NCBI RefSeq assembly: GCF_023028345.1
Contig: NZ_CP095487.1
Coordinates: 2,108,001-2,172,000, forward strand
Source of the DNA: Halorientalis marina
GTDB lineage: Archaea > Halobacteriota > Halobacteria > Halobacteriales > Haloarculaceae
Reading direction: 5' to 3'
DNA: 64,000 bases
Of the stretch, positions 35,397-43,786 are shown in pieces; position 1 is the first letter of the stretch; each line of letters opens with the position of its first letter. The notes under the pieces are model-generated. The model was not told where the DNA came from. It worked only from the letters and a program-made list of their open reading frames with translations, and searched no databases. Made by a program: the position numbers and the translations under genes.

Positions 35397-36272
35397 ATGA
35401 TCGAGGTCCGGGATCTCCGGAAGGAGTACGGGACGTTCACCGCGGTCGACGGGAGCACGTTCGAGGTCGACCGCGGCGAGGTGTTCGGCATCATCGGGCC
35501 GAACGGCGCTGGGAAGACGACGACGCTGAAGATGCTCGCCGGCCTGCTGGAGCCGACCGAGGGAACGGCCCAGGTGGCGGGCTACCCCGCCGGCGAGCCG
35601 GAGATGCGCCGCCGGCTCGGCTTTCTCCCGGAGGAATCCCCGCTCTACGAGGAGATGACCCCGACCTCGTACCTGAACTTCTTCGCGGACCTCTACGACG
35701 TGCCCGGCGACGTGGCGAAAGAGCGGATGCACGAGACGCTGGACGAACTGGACCTCCAGCACCGCGACCGGGCGCTCGGCGACATGTCGAAGGGGATGAA
35801 ACGGAAGGTCGCCATCGCCCGCTCGCTCATCAACGACCCGGACGTACTCATCTACGACGAACCGGCCTCGGGGCTTGACCCGCTGACGACCAACTACGTC
35901 ATCGACTTCACGAGCACGCTCGCAGACGAGGGCAAGACCATCGTCTTCAGCGCGCACAACCTCTATCACGTCGAGGAGATCTGTGACCGCGTCGCCATCA
36001 TGAACGAGGGGCACATCGTCGCACAGGGCGACCTCGACGACCTCCGCGCGGAACACGGCTCGACGGAGTACCACGTCTACACTACCGTCGAAGTCCCGGA
36101 TAGCGTGCAGGAGAACGGCCGGCATCGGACGGTCGTCGAGAACATGGACGCCGTCGAACGAACCCGCGAGGCCGCACAGGACGCCGGCGGCTCCGTGGTC
36201 GACATCCGGACGAAAGAGTCCAGCCTCGAAGAGGTGTTTCTCGACCTGGCCGAGTCGGGGGCCGAGGCGTGA
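35397..36272 (+). CDS. ABC transporter ATP-binding protein (ABC-2 type exporter)
   Basis: 291 residues. Walker A GPNGAGKTTT, Q-loop LGFLPEE, signature MSKGMKRK (variant of LSGGQ), Walker B VLIYDEPASGLDP and switch His in VFSAHNL. The MSKGMKRK signature and the C-terminal extension after 215 are typical of ABC-2 exporters of the DRA/Nat class. It forms an operon with two permeases; the next gene starts in its stop codon (GTGA, 36269-36272). Substrate unknown; drugs, sodium or lipids are possible. Confidence 0.93.
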   Translation: MIEVRDLRKEYGTFTAVDGSTFEVDRGEVFGIIGPNGAGKTTTLKMLAGLLEPTEGTAQVAGYPAGEPEMRRRLGFLPEESPLYEEMTPTSYLNFFADLYDVPGDVAKERMHETLDELDLQHRDRALGDMSKGMKRKVAIARSLINDPDVLIYDEPASGLDPLTTNYVIDFTSTLADEGKTIVFSAHNLYHVEEICDRVAIMNEGHIVAQGDLDDLRAEHGSTEYHVYTTVEVPDSVQENGRHRTVVENMDAVERTREAAQDAGGSVVDIRTKESSLEEVFLDLAESGAEA

Positions 36273-38140
36273 AGCTCCGGAAGGTCCTCCGGATAGCCAA
36301 GTGGGAGGTCACGAAAAACGCCGGCGGCGTCGACAGGCGTACGCTCGTCGTCGCCGGGATCGCGCTGCTCGCTGCGGGGGCGGTCGCGCCGTATGCGGCC
36401 TCGGGTGGTGTCGCGCTCGACGCCGGCCTCTACCGCGTCGGCGTCTCCGAGGACAACCCCTACCACCCGGTCGTCGCGGACGATCCCACGTTCGTCGTCA
36501 GGGAACCGAGCGAGGAGGCCTTCGAGGCAGGACGCGTCGACGTCCTTATCTCGGGGTCGCGAATCGTCGCCGCCGACGAGCAGAAGGGTCGCGCGGCACT
36601 GGAGGAACTCCGGTCGTCGGTCCAGAACTACAACGACGCACAGATGCGCCAGGCGACGAACCAGTCCGCGGCGTTCCCGGTCGGCGTCTCGCTGGTCTAC
36701 CGCGAGCGGGCGAACGTGACGGACGTGATCGCGCCCGGCGCGGGCGACGGGGACGGCACCCCGGGCGGCGACGACACCGAGACGACACCGTCCGACGATA
36801 GCACTGGCGACGAGGGCGGTGAGGACGGCGGGACGCCGAACGACGGGACGGCCACACCCGCAAGCGGTGACGGAAACGGTGCAACGGGCGGTGCCGGCGG
36901 CGCGGGCGGCGTCGGCGGTATCGCCGGCCAGCTCGGCGGCAACAACGCGTCCGGAACGCCGGGGGACATCTCGCCGCCCTTCCCGTTCCAGTCGCTCCTG
37001 CTCGCCTTCCTCTTTCTGTTGCCGATGAACTTCGTCATCCAGGCATACGGGAGCACGATGCTGAGCGAGCGGCTGAATCGGCGTGGCGAACTCCTGCTGG
37101 TGGCGCCGGTCACCCGGTTCGACATCATCGGCGGGAAGACGCTCCCGTACTTCGCGGCGGCAATCGGGACCACCGGTGTCATCGCGACCGCACTGGAGAT
37201 CGGGTCGTTCTCGCCCGTGTCCGTCCTCGTGTCGATGGCCGCGGTCACGCCAATCGCCCTCCTCTTTCTCTCGGCGACGTTCCTCGGCGCGATGTTCGCG
37301 CGGTCGTTCAAGGAACTCACGTTCGTCACCGTCACTGTCACGGTGTCGCTGACGACCTACGCGTTCGTGCCCGCCATCTTCACCGACGTCGGCGCGGTCG
37401 CGCTCATCTCGCCGCTGACGGTGGTCGTCCGCAACATCCAGAACACGCCCGTCGGCTTCTGGGAGTTCGTCTTCTCGACGGCGCCGCCGACGCTGACCGC
37501 TGGCGTCCTCTTCGTCCTCGGTGCCGGCCTCTACCGCGAGGAGGACATGTTCACCCAGCGGGCCATCCCACTGAAGGTGCTCGACGCGCTCGCCGCGCGC
37601 GTCCACGGCAAGTGGACCGTCTTCCTGCTGAGCATCCTCCTCCTGCCGTTCGTCTTCGTCCTCGAACTGGTCGGCGTGGCGATGTTCTTCGCCATCCCGC
37701 CGGAACTGGCGGTGCCGGTCATCCTGGTCATCGTCGCCGTCGTCGAGGAGGTGGCGAAGAGCCTCCACGTCTACGCCGGGTACGTCCACGGCCGCTTCGA
37801 GCGGGCGCTCCTGCCCGCCGTCATCCTCGGCGCGTTCTCCGGGCTCGGCTTCTTCGTCGGGGAGAAACTCGCCCTGCTCGCACAGGCGGTCGGGCTCCAG
37901 AACCTCCCCGTCGGGAACGCCGTGCTCACCGAGAGCGGCGCGGCTGGGGCACCGTCGGCCTCGCTTCCCGTCCTCGCCTCCCTGCTTCTCTTACCACTGC
38001 TCTTGCACACGGTGACCGCCGCCATCTCGGCGGTGGGTGCGAGCAGGAGCAAACGCGCCTACACGGCCGCGCTGGGCATCGCGGTCGTGATTCACCTGGC
38101 CTACAACCTCACGGTGGTGAGTATCAGTGGCATCCTCTGA
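36269..38140 (+). CDS. ABC-2 permease fused to a PrsW-like intramembrane protease domain
   Basis: 623 residues from GTG 36269. TM1 about 25-45, an outer domain with a Gly/Thr/Asp-rich linker about 155-228, then an ABC-2 permease core (about 245-425: MLSERLNRRGELLLVAPV, FDIIGGK). From about 440 a second membrane module carries PrsW-type motifs: EEVAK (Glu493/Glu494), FFVGE (Glu532), HTVTAAISAVG (His580) and HLAYN (His609). These line up with the metal-binding residues of PrsW/CPBP proteases. A transporter joined to a protease is unusual; the fusion is in one uninterrupted frame. Confidence 0.85.
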   Translation: MKLRKVLRIAKWEVTKNAGGVDRRTLVVAGIALLAAGAVAPYAASGGVALDAGLYRVGVSEDNPYHPVVADDPTFVVREPSEEAFEAGRVDVLISGSRIVAADEQKGRAALEELRSSVQNYNDAQMRQATNQSAAFPVGVSLVYRERANVTDVIAPGAGDGDGTPGGDDTETTPSDDSTGDEGGEDGGTPNDGTATPASGDGNGATGGAGGAGGVGGIAGQLGGNNASGTPGDISPPFPFQSLLLAFLFLLPMNFVIQAYGSTMLSERLNRRGELLLVAPVTRFDIIGGKTLPYFAAAIGTTGVIATALEIGSFSPVSVLVSMAAVTPIALLFLSATFLGAMFARSFKELTFVTVTVTVSLTTYAFVPAIFTDVGAVALISPLTVVVRNIQNTPVGFWEFVFSTAPPTLTAGVLFVLGAGLYREEDMFTQRAIPLKVLDALAARVHGKWTVFLLSILLLPFVFVLELVGVAMFFAIPPELAVPVILVIVAVVEEVAKSLHVYAGYVHGRFERALLPAVILGAFSGLGFFVGEKLALLAQAVGLQNLPVGNAVLTESGAAGAPSASLPVLASLLLLPLLLHTVTAAISAVGASRSKRAYTAALGIAVVIHLAYNLTVVSISGIL

Positions 38141-39191
38141 CCCGCGGATCACCATCGCGCGCCGGGATCTGGCCTCGCTGTCACGCGAGAAGACCATCGT
38201 GCTGGCCCTGCTGATCCAGCTGTTCGTCGCCGCCTTCTCCTCGTTCCTGGTCGTCGGCCTGACCTCGCTGTACGACCCCGGCTCCGTCGCCTCGAACGAG
38301 GTGGACATCGGCGTCGCCGGCAACGCGAGCGACGACCTGATCGCGGCCGCGGAAGCCGAGGACGTCGCCGGCCCGGAACTGCGACAGTTCCCGTCACGCG
38401 AGGCGGCGTCGGCGGCGTTCGAGTCGGGCCGCGCCGACGCGATACTGATAGCGGAGCGGCAACCGGACAGCAGCATCCAGGTGAACGCCACCGCACCGGA
38501 CGGTAGTCTGCGGACGACGCTCGTGATCGTCCAGATACGGCAACTCCTGGAGGCCTTCGAGCGCCACGAGCGGGTCGAGCGACAGCAGTACCTCGACCGG
38601 CCGCTCGTCCCGCTGCCCGACGGCGTCGACGCCAGCCCATACTTCGGATTCACCTACACCATCCTCCTCCCGCTCTTGCTGTTCCTGCCGCCGTTCATCT
38701 CCGGGTCCGTCGCGGTCGACGCCATCACCGAGGAGATCGAACGCGGGACGCTCGAACTGCTCCGCGTCGCGCCCCTGTCCCTGCTCGACATCGTCGACGG
38801 CAAAGCCGCGGCGATGGCGATCCTCGCGCCCGCGCAGGCACTGCTCTGGATCGCCCTCCTCAGCGTCAACGGGATCGGCGTCGCCAACGTCCCCCTCCTG
38901 CTGGTGATGGTCGCCGCCGTCGCCACCATCGTCGTCCTCATCGGGGTGTTGCTGGGACTGTACCTCGGCGAACGCCGGAGCGCACAGCTCGTCTACTCCA
39001 TCGGCGTCCTGGCGCTGTTCGCCGGCGGCGTCTTCCTGCCGGAGCATCCGGCCACGACCGTCGCGAAACTCGCCGTCGACAGCCCATCGACGACGACCTA
39101 CGCGCTCGTCGGCGCGCTGGCCGTCGGCGCGGCCGCCCTCGCGGTCGTCGCCAGGGAGTTCGTCAGCCGGGTCGATCCCGAATCGCTCTGA
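38127..39191 (+). CDS. ABC-2 type permease
   Basis: 354 residues from GTG 38127, overlapping the previous gene by 14 bases. TM1 about 24-46, an outer domain about 48-165, then five hydrophobic segments containing the ABC-2 hallmark ITEEIERGTLELLRVAPLSLLDIVDGKA. Together with the ATPase at 35397 and the permease-protease fusion it completes a heteromeric exporter in the cytoplasmic membrane. The loop region after TM1 resembles that of the partner permease, as expected for paired subunits. Confidence 0.9.
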   Translation: MASSDPRITIARRDLASLSREKTIVLALLIQLFVAAFSSFLVVGLTSLYDPGSVASNEVDIGVAGNASDDLIAAAEAEDVAGPELRQFPSREAASAAFESGRADAILIAERQPDSSIQVNATAPDGSLRTTLVIVQIRQLLEAFERHERVERQQYLDRPLVPLPDGVDASPYFGFTYTILLPLLLFLPPFISGSVAVDAITEEIERGTLELLRVAPLSLLDIVDGKAAAMAILAPAQALLWIALLSVNGIGVANVPLLLVMVAAVATIVVLIGVLLGLYLGERRSAQLVYSIGVLALFAGGVFLPEHPATTVAKLAVDSPSTTTYALVGALAVGAAALAVVAREFVSRVDPESL

Positions 39192-39227
39192 GGTAGCTTT
39201 TTGCCGGCCCCGACCGACCCGGCGGGC

Positions 39228-40202
39228 ATGGAGTACACCACGCTCGGTTCGACGGGGGTCGAGGTCAGCAAGCTCTGTCTCGGCTGCATGAGTTTCGGCG
39301 ACTCGGACTGGCGCGAGTGGGTGCTCGAAGACGAGGAGGCCCACGAGATCATCGACCGCGCCATCGACCTCGGGATCAACTTCTTCGACACCGCGAACAT
39401 GTACTCGACGGGCGAGTCGGAGCGGGTCCTCGGGGAGGCCCTGGAGGGACGGCGCGAGGAATCGGTCGTCGCCACGAAGGTCTACTTCCAGATGGACGAA
39501 GACGACCCCAACTCCGGCGGACTCTCCCGGAAGACTATCGAGCAGGAACTGGACGCGAGTCTCGACCGGCTCGGGATGGACACCGTCGACCTCTACCAGA
39601 TCCACCGCTGGGACGACAACACGCCCATCGAGGAGACCCTGCGCGCGCTCGACGACGCCGTGCGCCGCGAGAAGGCCCGCTACGTCGGCGCGAGTTCGAT
39701 GTGGGCCCACCAGTTCGCGGACGCGCTCCACGCGAGCGACCGGCTGGGACTGGATCGGTTCGCCACGATGCAGAACCACTACAACTGCGTCTATCGCGAG
39801 GAAGAGCGGGAGATGCTCCCGTTCTGTCAGCAGGAGGGAATCGGCGTCATCCCGTGGTCGCCGATGGCCCGCGGGTACCTGACGCGGCCACACGACGAGG
39901 TCGACGCGACCGCCCGCGGCGAGAGCGAGGAGTACCTCTACGAACACCCCTACATGGAGGGTGGCGGTCCCGAGATCAACCGCAGAGTCGAGGAGTTGGC
40001 CGACGAGTACGACGCATCGATGGCCCAGATCGCGCTCGCGTGGGTGCTCGACAAGGAGTGGGTGGACGCCCCCATCGTCGGGACGACGAGCGTCGAACAC
40101 CTCGAACAGGCGGTCGAAGCACTCGATATCGACCTCGCCGAGAGCGACGTGGCGTACCTCGAGGAGCCGTACGAGCCGGTGCCGGTTTCCGGCCACGAGT
40201 GA
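39228..40202 (+). CDS. Aldo/keto reductase
   Basis: 324 residues from ATG 39228. YTTLGSTGVEVSKLCLGCMSFGD, then FFDTANMYSTGESERVLGEAL (catalytic Asp and Tyr), VVATKV (Lys), YQIHRWDDNTPIEETL (His) and PWSPMARGYL: a complete AKR with tetrad Asp-Tyr-Lys-His, close to the YajO/AKR12-like group. Reduces aldehydes or ketones with NADPH, cytoplasmic. Thirty-six bases after the ABC operon and three bases before the dehalogenase-like hydrolase, so likely co-transcribed with the latter. Confidence 0.93.
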   Translation: MEYTTLGSTGVEVSKLCLGCMSFGDSDWREWVLEDEEAHEIIDRAIDLGINFFDTANMYSTGESERVLGEALEGRREESVVATKVYFQMDEDDPNSGGLSRKTIEQELDASLDRLGMDTVDLYQIHRWDDNTPIEETLRALDDAVRREKARYVGASSMWAHQFADALHASDRLGLDRFATMQNHYNCVYREEEREMLPFCQQEGIGVIPWSPMARGYLTRPHDEVDATARGESEEYLYEHPYMEGGGPEINRRVEELADEYDASMAQIALAWVLDKEWVDAPIVGTTSVEHLEQAVEALDIDLAESDVAYLEEPYEPVPVSGHE

Positions 40203-40205
40203 GCG

Positions 40206-41357
40206 ATGGCGGGGACCTGGCACGCGACGCCCGGCGATACCCCGGTGACGGACATCCCAGCGGACTACTACCCGCCGGGCTGTGGCGCGTGGTTCGAGAT
40301 TCCGGAGGGCCGGGACGCCGGCAAGCGACTGTTCGTCCGCGACAGCGTTCACGGCGGCTCCTCGGGGGACGCGGCGGGCGGCGGCGACCAGACCAGTGCG
40401 GAGCGAACTGCGGGCGGCGACGACGGGCGCGAAATCGAGAGCGATCCGACCATCGTCCTCATCCACGGCAACCCGGAGTGTTCCTACACGTACCGCAACG
40501 TCGTGTCGGAACTCCGGGTACGCGCCGGGCGGCGGTTCCGCGTCGTCGCCCCGGACCACCTCGGGTTCGGCCTCTCGGACACCGCCGACTACGAGATGCT
40601 CCCGCTGGACCACGCCCGGAACCTCGAACACCTCATCGACGAACTCGCACTGACGAACGTGACGCTGGTCGTCCACGACTGGGGCGGCCCCGCGGGAATC
40701 GGCGCCTTCCTCCGTGCCCCCGAGCGCGTCTCGAACCTCGTGATCACCAACAGCACGGTGTTTCCCATCCCCGAGGGCGAGTTGACCTACACCGAGTACC
40801 CGTCCTCGGTGCTCCCCTGGTCGTCGGTCCCGGACGTGATTCCCGACGGACTCTGGGGCGAACTCGCCGCCTACGTGAACTTCCGGTCGCCCTGTTCCGC
40901 GCCGCGCCTCTATGCCGCCCTCGCGGGCTATACCGCCGTCCGTCGCCTCGGGTGGGTGCCCGACGGAGCCCCGGACGCACACAACGTCTACACACAGCAG
41001 TTCCGCGACGCCGGCAACGTGGCCGCGTCGAAGCGCCTCGTCAGGCAGACGCCACACTGGGCGGAGGGCAACGTCTTCGTCGACCCCGAGATCGGCTACC
41101 GGGACACCAACGCGTTCTACGACGACATCCAGGACTCGCTGGGGGACGCCTGGGGGCCGGCGGGCCGGGACATCGGCGTCCGCGCGGTCGTCGGGCGCTG
41201 GGACCCGACCGGCAAACCCGCGGTGCTCGACACCTGGCGGCAGGCCCTCCCGCAACTGACGGGGCACGTCAGCGCCTTCGAGGACGTGGGCCACTTCGTC
41301 GAGGAGGCGCGCCCGGGTGCCGTCGCGGCGGCCATCGCCGACGTAGCCGGCCTCTGA
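40206..41357 (+). CDS. Alpha/beta hydrolase, haloalkane dehalogenase-like
   Basis: 383 residues. HGNPECSYTYRNV gives the oxyanion/halide Asn (Asn89), APDHLGFGLSD follows, and the nucleophile elbow is VVHDWGGPAG with Asp158 followed by Trp, the haloalkane dehalogenase pattern rather than the Ser elbow of esterases. The catalytic His lies in EDVGHFVEEA near the end. Such enzymes hydrolyse carbon-halogen bonds; some relatives are fluoroacetate dehalogenases or epoxide hydrolases. A Gly/Asp-rich insert about 49-80 and a longer cap than usual are odd. Three bases after the aldo/keto reductase. Confidence 0.82.
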   Translation: MAGTWHATPGDTPVTDIPADYYPPGCGAWFEIPEGRDAGKRLFVRDSVHGGSSGDAAGGGDQTSAERTAGGDDGREIESDPTIVLIHGNPECSYTYRNVVSELRVRAGRRFRVVAPDHLGFGLSDTADYEMLPLDHARNLEHLIDELALTNVTLVVHDWGGPAGIGAFLRAPERVSNLVITNSTVFPIPEGELTYTEYPSSVLPWSSVPDVIPDGLWGELAAYVNFRSPCSAPRLYAALAGYTAVRRLGWVPDGAPDAHNVYTQQFRDAGNVAASKRLVRQTPHWAEGNVFVDPEIGYRDTNAFYDDIQDSLGDAWGPAGRDIGVRAVVGRWDPTGKPAVLDTWRQALPQLTGHVSAFEDVGHFVEEARPGAVAAAIADVAGL

Positions 41358-41375
41358 CCGGCACCCGACGGGTTC

Positions 41376-41588
41376 TCAGTCGTCGGTCTCGGCGGCCTGC
41401 TCGTGGGTGTGGTGAAAAAATCTGATGCGTCCCTCCCCGGCCCCGGCGTCGAGCGGTTCGACGCACACGCGCTGGTACAGCTCGTTTTCGAGGAGGTTGA
41501 TCATCAACCCGGAGGAGTGGACCGACACGGAATCGTACGCCCCCTCACAGACCGGGCAGGCCGCGGGCGGGTCGTCCGGTTCGTGCAT
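41376..41588 (-). CDS. Small zinc-knuckle protein
   Basis: 70 residues from ATG 41588 (a GTG two codons upstream is possible). PPAACPVCEGAYDSVSVHSSGLMINLLEN contains one CPxC knuckle and a His, then a further Cys in QRVCVEPL. I recognise it only as a small haloarchaeal protein of unknown role. Cytoplasmic and acidic. Convergent with the dehalogenase-like gene. Confidence 0.7.
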   Translation of the reverse strand: MHEPDDPPAACPVCEGAYDSVSVHSSGLMINLLENELYQRVCVEPLDAGAGEGRIRFFHHTHEQAAETDD

Positions 41589-41677
41589 TGACACGACGTT
41601 AGGGCTCGGGCGGTAAAACTCCTGCTATCCTGTCATCTAGAATGAACGTCAGCAGGGCCCCGCGACTGGCCTCCGGG

Positions 41678-41992
41678 TCAGCCGTCGATCTCGATGGACT
41701 GTCCCGGATCGCGCTCTTCCGCGGCGATGGGGAGTTCCACTTCGAGCGTCCCGCCCTCGGAAGCGGCCGTGATTCCGTCCTCGTCGATCTCCTTCGGGAA
41801 ACTGAGCGACCGCTGGAGGACCTGCGAGCGTCCCGACCCGGTGTCGACGTGGTGGGCCTCGATGTGGAGCCTGTTGTCGTGCCAGGTGAGGTCGAGATCT
41901 TCGCGGTCGTAGTCCGCCATCTCCATCAGGACGACGTAGTGGTCGTCCTCGCGATACAGTTCGATCTCGTGGTCGAGCTGGTGGTCCGTCAT
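41678..41992 (-). CDS. Hsp20/alpha-crystallin family small heat-shock protein
   Basis: 104 residues from ATG 41992. The alpha-crystallin beta-sandwich is seen from DDHYVVLMEMADYDREDLDLTWHDNRLHIEAHH through RSLSFPKEIDEDGITAASEGGTLEVELP, including the conserved GxLxVxLP near the C-terminus. The N-terminal arm is very short, and no I-x-I anchor is obvious in the tail, so large oligomers may not form. A holdase chaperone role is expected. Divergent from the DUF2071 gene. Confidence 0.88.
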   Translation of the reverse strand: MTDHQLDHEIELYREDDHYVVLMEMADYDREDLDLTWHDNRLHIEAHHVDTGSGRSQVLQRSLSFPKEIDEDGITAASEGGTLEVELPIAAEERDPGQSIEIDG

Positions 41993-42104
41993 GGTCCTAT
42001 TCGGCGCTTCGACGGGTGACCGTATCAAACGTGTTCGGTGTTCCAAGGACGTGGGAACGACCGGCAGGCGGTAGCCTCTCCCGTCCGGAGTCCCAAACGA
42101 GTAC

Positions 42105-42788
42105 ATGTTCGACGAGGTACTGTCGATGCGGTGGGCGGACGTGCTGTTCGCACACTGGGCCGTCGAACCCGACACCGTCGACCAGCGCCTCCCTCCGTCG
42201 TTGTCCGTCGATACCTTCGAAGGCGAGGCCTATCTCGGCGTCGTCGGCTTCGAGATGCAGAACATCCGGCCGCGCAGGGTTCCGGTCGGACTCACGTTCC
42301 CCGAACTGAACCTCCGCACGTACGTCGAACGGGACGGGCAACCGGGCATCTACTTCTTCAATCTCGACGCCGACGACCCGCTGGGCGTGTTCGTCGCGCA
42401 ACGGCTCTTCCGCTTGCCCTACTATCGTGCACGGATGTCGGTGTCCCGCCCGGGCGATGCCTACCGACTGCGGAGCCAGCGCCCCGACGCCGACCGTCCC
42501 GCCGTCTTCGACGCCACCTACTCGGCGGACGGGCCGCTCCACACGCCGGAAGCGGGCACGCTCGAGCACTTCCTGACGGAGCGCTACCGGTTCTACACGG
42601 CGGCCGACGACGGGCGGCTCTACTACGGCGACATCAGACACCGGCCGTGGGAGCTCGCGGCGGGCTCGGCGACGATCAGGGAGAACTACCTCTTCGCGGT
42701 CAACGGGTTCGAGCGGCCGGCATCCGACCCACTGATTCACTACAGCCCGGGCGTCGACGTGACCGCCGGGATGCTCGAACGCGAGTAG
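42105..42788 (+). CDS. DUF2071 (YqjF-like) family protein
   Basis: 227 residues. MRWADVLFAHWAVEPDTVDQRLPPSLSVDTFEGEAYLGVVGFEM and LNLRTYVERDGQPGIYFFNLDAD are the conserved opening of DUF2071/YqjF proteins (acetoacetate decarboxylase-like barrel). The catalytic Lys of acetoacetate decarboxylase is not apparent, so the reaction is unknown. Cytoplasmic, no signal peptide. Single gene between Hsp20 and a lipoprotein gene. Confidence 0.88.
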   Translation: MFDEVLSMRWADVLFAHWAVEPDTVDQRLPPSLSVDTFEGEAYLGVVGFEMQNIRPRRVPVGLTFPELNLRTYVERDGQPGIYFFNLDADDPLGVFVAQRLFRLPYYRARMSVSRPGDAYRLRSQRPDADRPAVFDATYSADGPLHTPEAGTLEHFLTERYRFYTAADDGRLYYGDIRHRPWELAAGSATIRENYLFAVNGFERPASDPLIHYSPGVDVTAGMLERE

Positions 42789-42840
42789 TCGCGGGGACCG
42801 GGGTCTCCGCATCCCACAGTCGAGAACTGACTTCTCGCAA

Positions 42841-42850
42841 CATCTATTAG
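42841..42850 (+). promoter_or_regulatory. TATA element of the 42875 lipoprotein gene
   Basis: CATCTATTAG centred about 29 bases before ATG 42875, consistent with a leaderless transcript. Confidence 0.45.
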
Positions 42851-42874
42851 CGGGGACTTGCACACTGGGCATAC

Positions 42875-43765
42875 ATGAAGCGACGCACGTTGTTGGCGTC
42901 GGCAGGGGTGGGGATCGCCAGTCTGACCGGGTGTCTGTTCGGTGGTGGTGGGGGAGACGATTCGGCGACACCGACGACGGTCGCGGGGTCACAGCCGGTC
43001 CAGAACGTGAGCCGCAGCAGCGCGGACCTGCGTCTCAAATCGATCAACGCATCCGATAGCACGCCGCTCAATTCGCCGTACAGCTTCGAGTTGTCGGTGG
43101 AAAACACCGGGGACACCGCGGGCGTGTACCGTGCGCCGGTCTCCGTCCAGCGGACCGGCAACGTCGAGTTTCGACAGGAGCGGGAAGCACTCGTCTACGT
43201 CGAGCCGGGGGAGACACAGACGGCGGAAATCACGATCTCCCCGTTCTCAGAGATCGGTCGCGTGAACGTCCGCCTCGGCGGCGCCGCCAACCAGTGGGGC
43301 GTCGAAGTCACGGAGCGGCGCCTGGCGTTCGGCGGGACGTTCCCCAACGACGACCTGGCGATCACGGTCGACCGCGTCGAACTCACGGAGTCGTACCAGG
43401 GGCCGCGCGGCGGCAACGTCGAGGCCAGCGACGGCCAGCAGTGGGCGTTCGTGTGGGTCCGCGTCAGGAACACCGGGCCGCGCGTAGCCCGCACTCCCAA
43501 CACGCGCGAAATCAGCTTCCTCCACGACGGCGCGGAGTACGACAGCTACGGCTACGCGAACCGGTCACCGGAGTACGAGAGTGAGACCCTCCAGAGCGGC
43601 CAGGAGTCAGGCGGTATCATCCAGTATCAGGTTCCGGCGTCGATATCGAAGGACGATATTGTCATCCAGTTCGAGCAACGAGGGGCGCGCGCGGTGTGGC
43701 TGAGTCCGGACGGCGGTGGGAACGGCACCGACGGGTCGAGTGAGGCAGGCGGTTCGGGGCAGTGA
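42875..43765 (+). CDS. Tat lipoprotein with beta-sandwich domains
   Basis: 296 residues. MKRRTLLASAGVGIASLTGC is a Tat signal with lipobox; the mature protein begins Cys20 and a Gly/Asp/Thr spacer. Two beta-rich units follow: about 45-150 (VENTGDTAGVYRAPVSV) and about 150-275 (DLAITVDRVEL, QWAFVWVRVRNTGPRVARTP), the second resembling DUF4352-type immunoglobulin-like domains. The Gly/Ser tail may be flexible. It probably sits on the outer surface; no enzyme motif. Convergent with lhr, 21 bases apart. Confidence 0.82.
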   Translation: MKRRTLLASAGVGIASLTGCLFGGGGGDDSATPTTVAGSQPVQNVSRSSADLRLKSINASDSTPLNSPYSFELSVENTGDTAGVYRAPVSVQRTGNVEFRQEREALVYVEPGETQTAEITISPFSEIGRVNVRLGGAANQWGVEVTERRLAFGGTFPNDDLAITVDRVELTESYQGPRGGNVEASDGQQWAFVWVRVRNTGPRVARTPNTREISFLHDGAEYDSYGYANRSPEYESETLQSGQESGGIIQYQVPASISKDDIVIQFEQRGARAVWLSPDGGGNGTDGSSEAGGSGQ

Positions 43766-43786
43766 AAGTCGGCCGCTGGAGTCCCC

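Noticed and set aside
38394..41294. 966-codon minus-strand frame over the ABC permease, reductase and hydrolase genes
   Set aside because: Long but composed of antisense-like Val/Asp/Arg repeats; the plus-strand genes have complete catalytic motifs.
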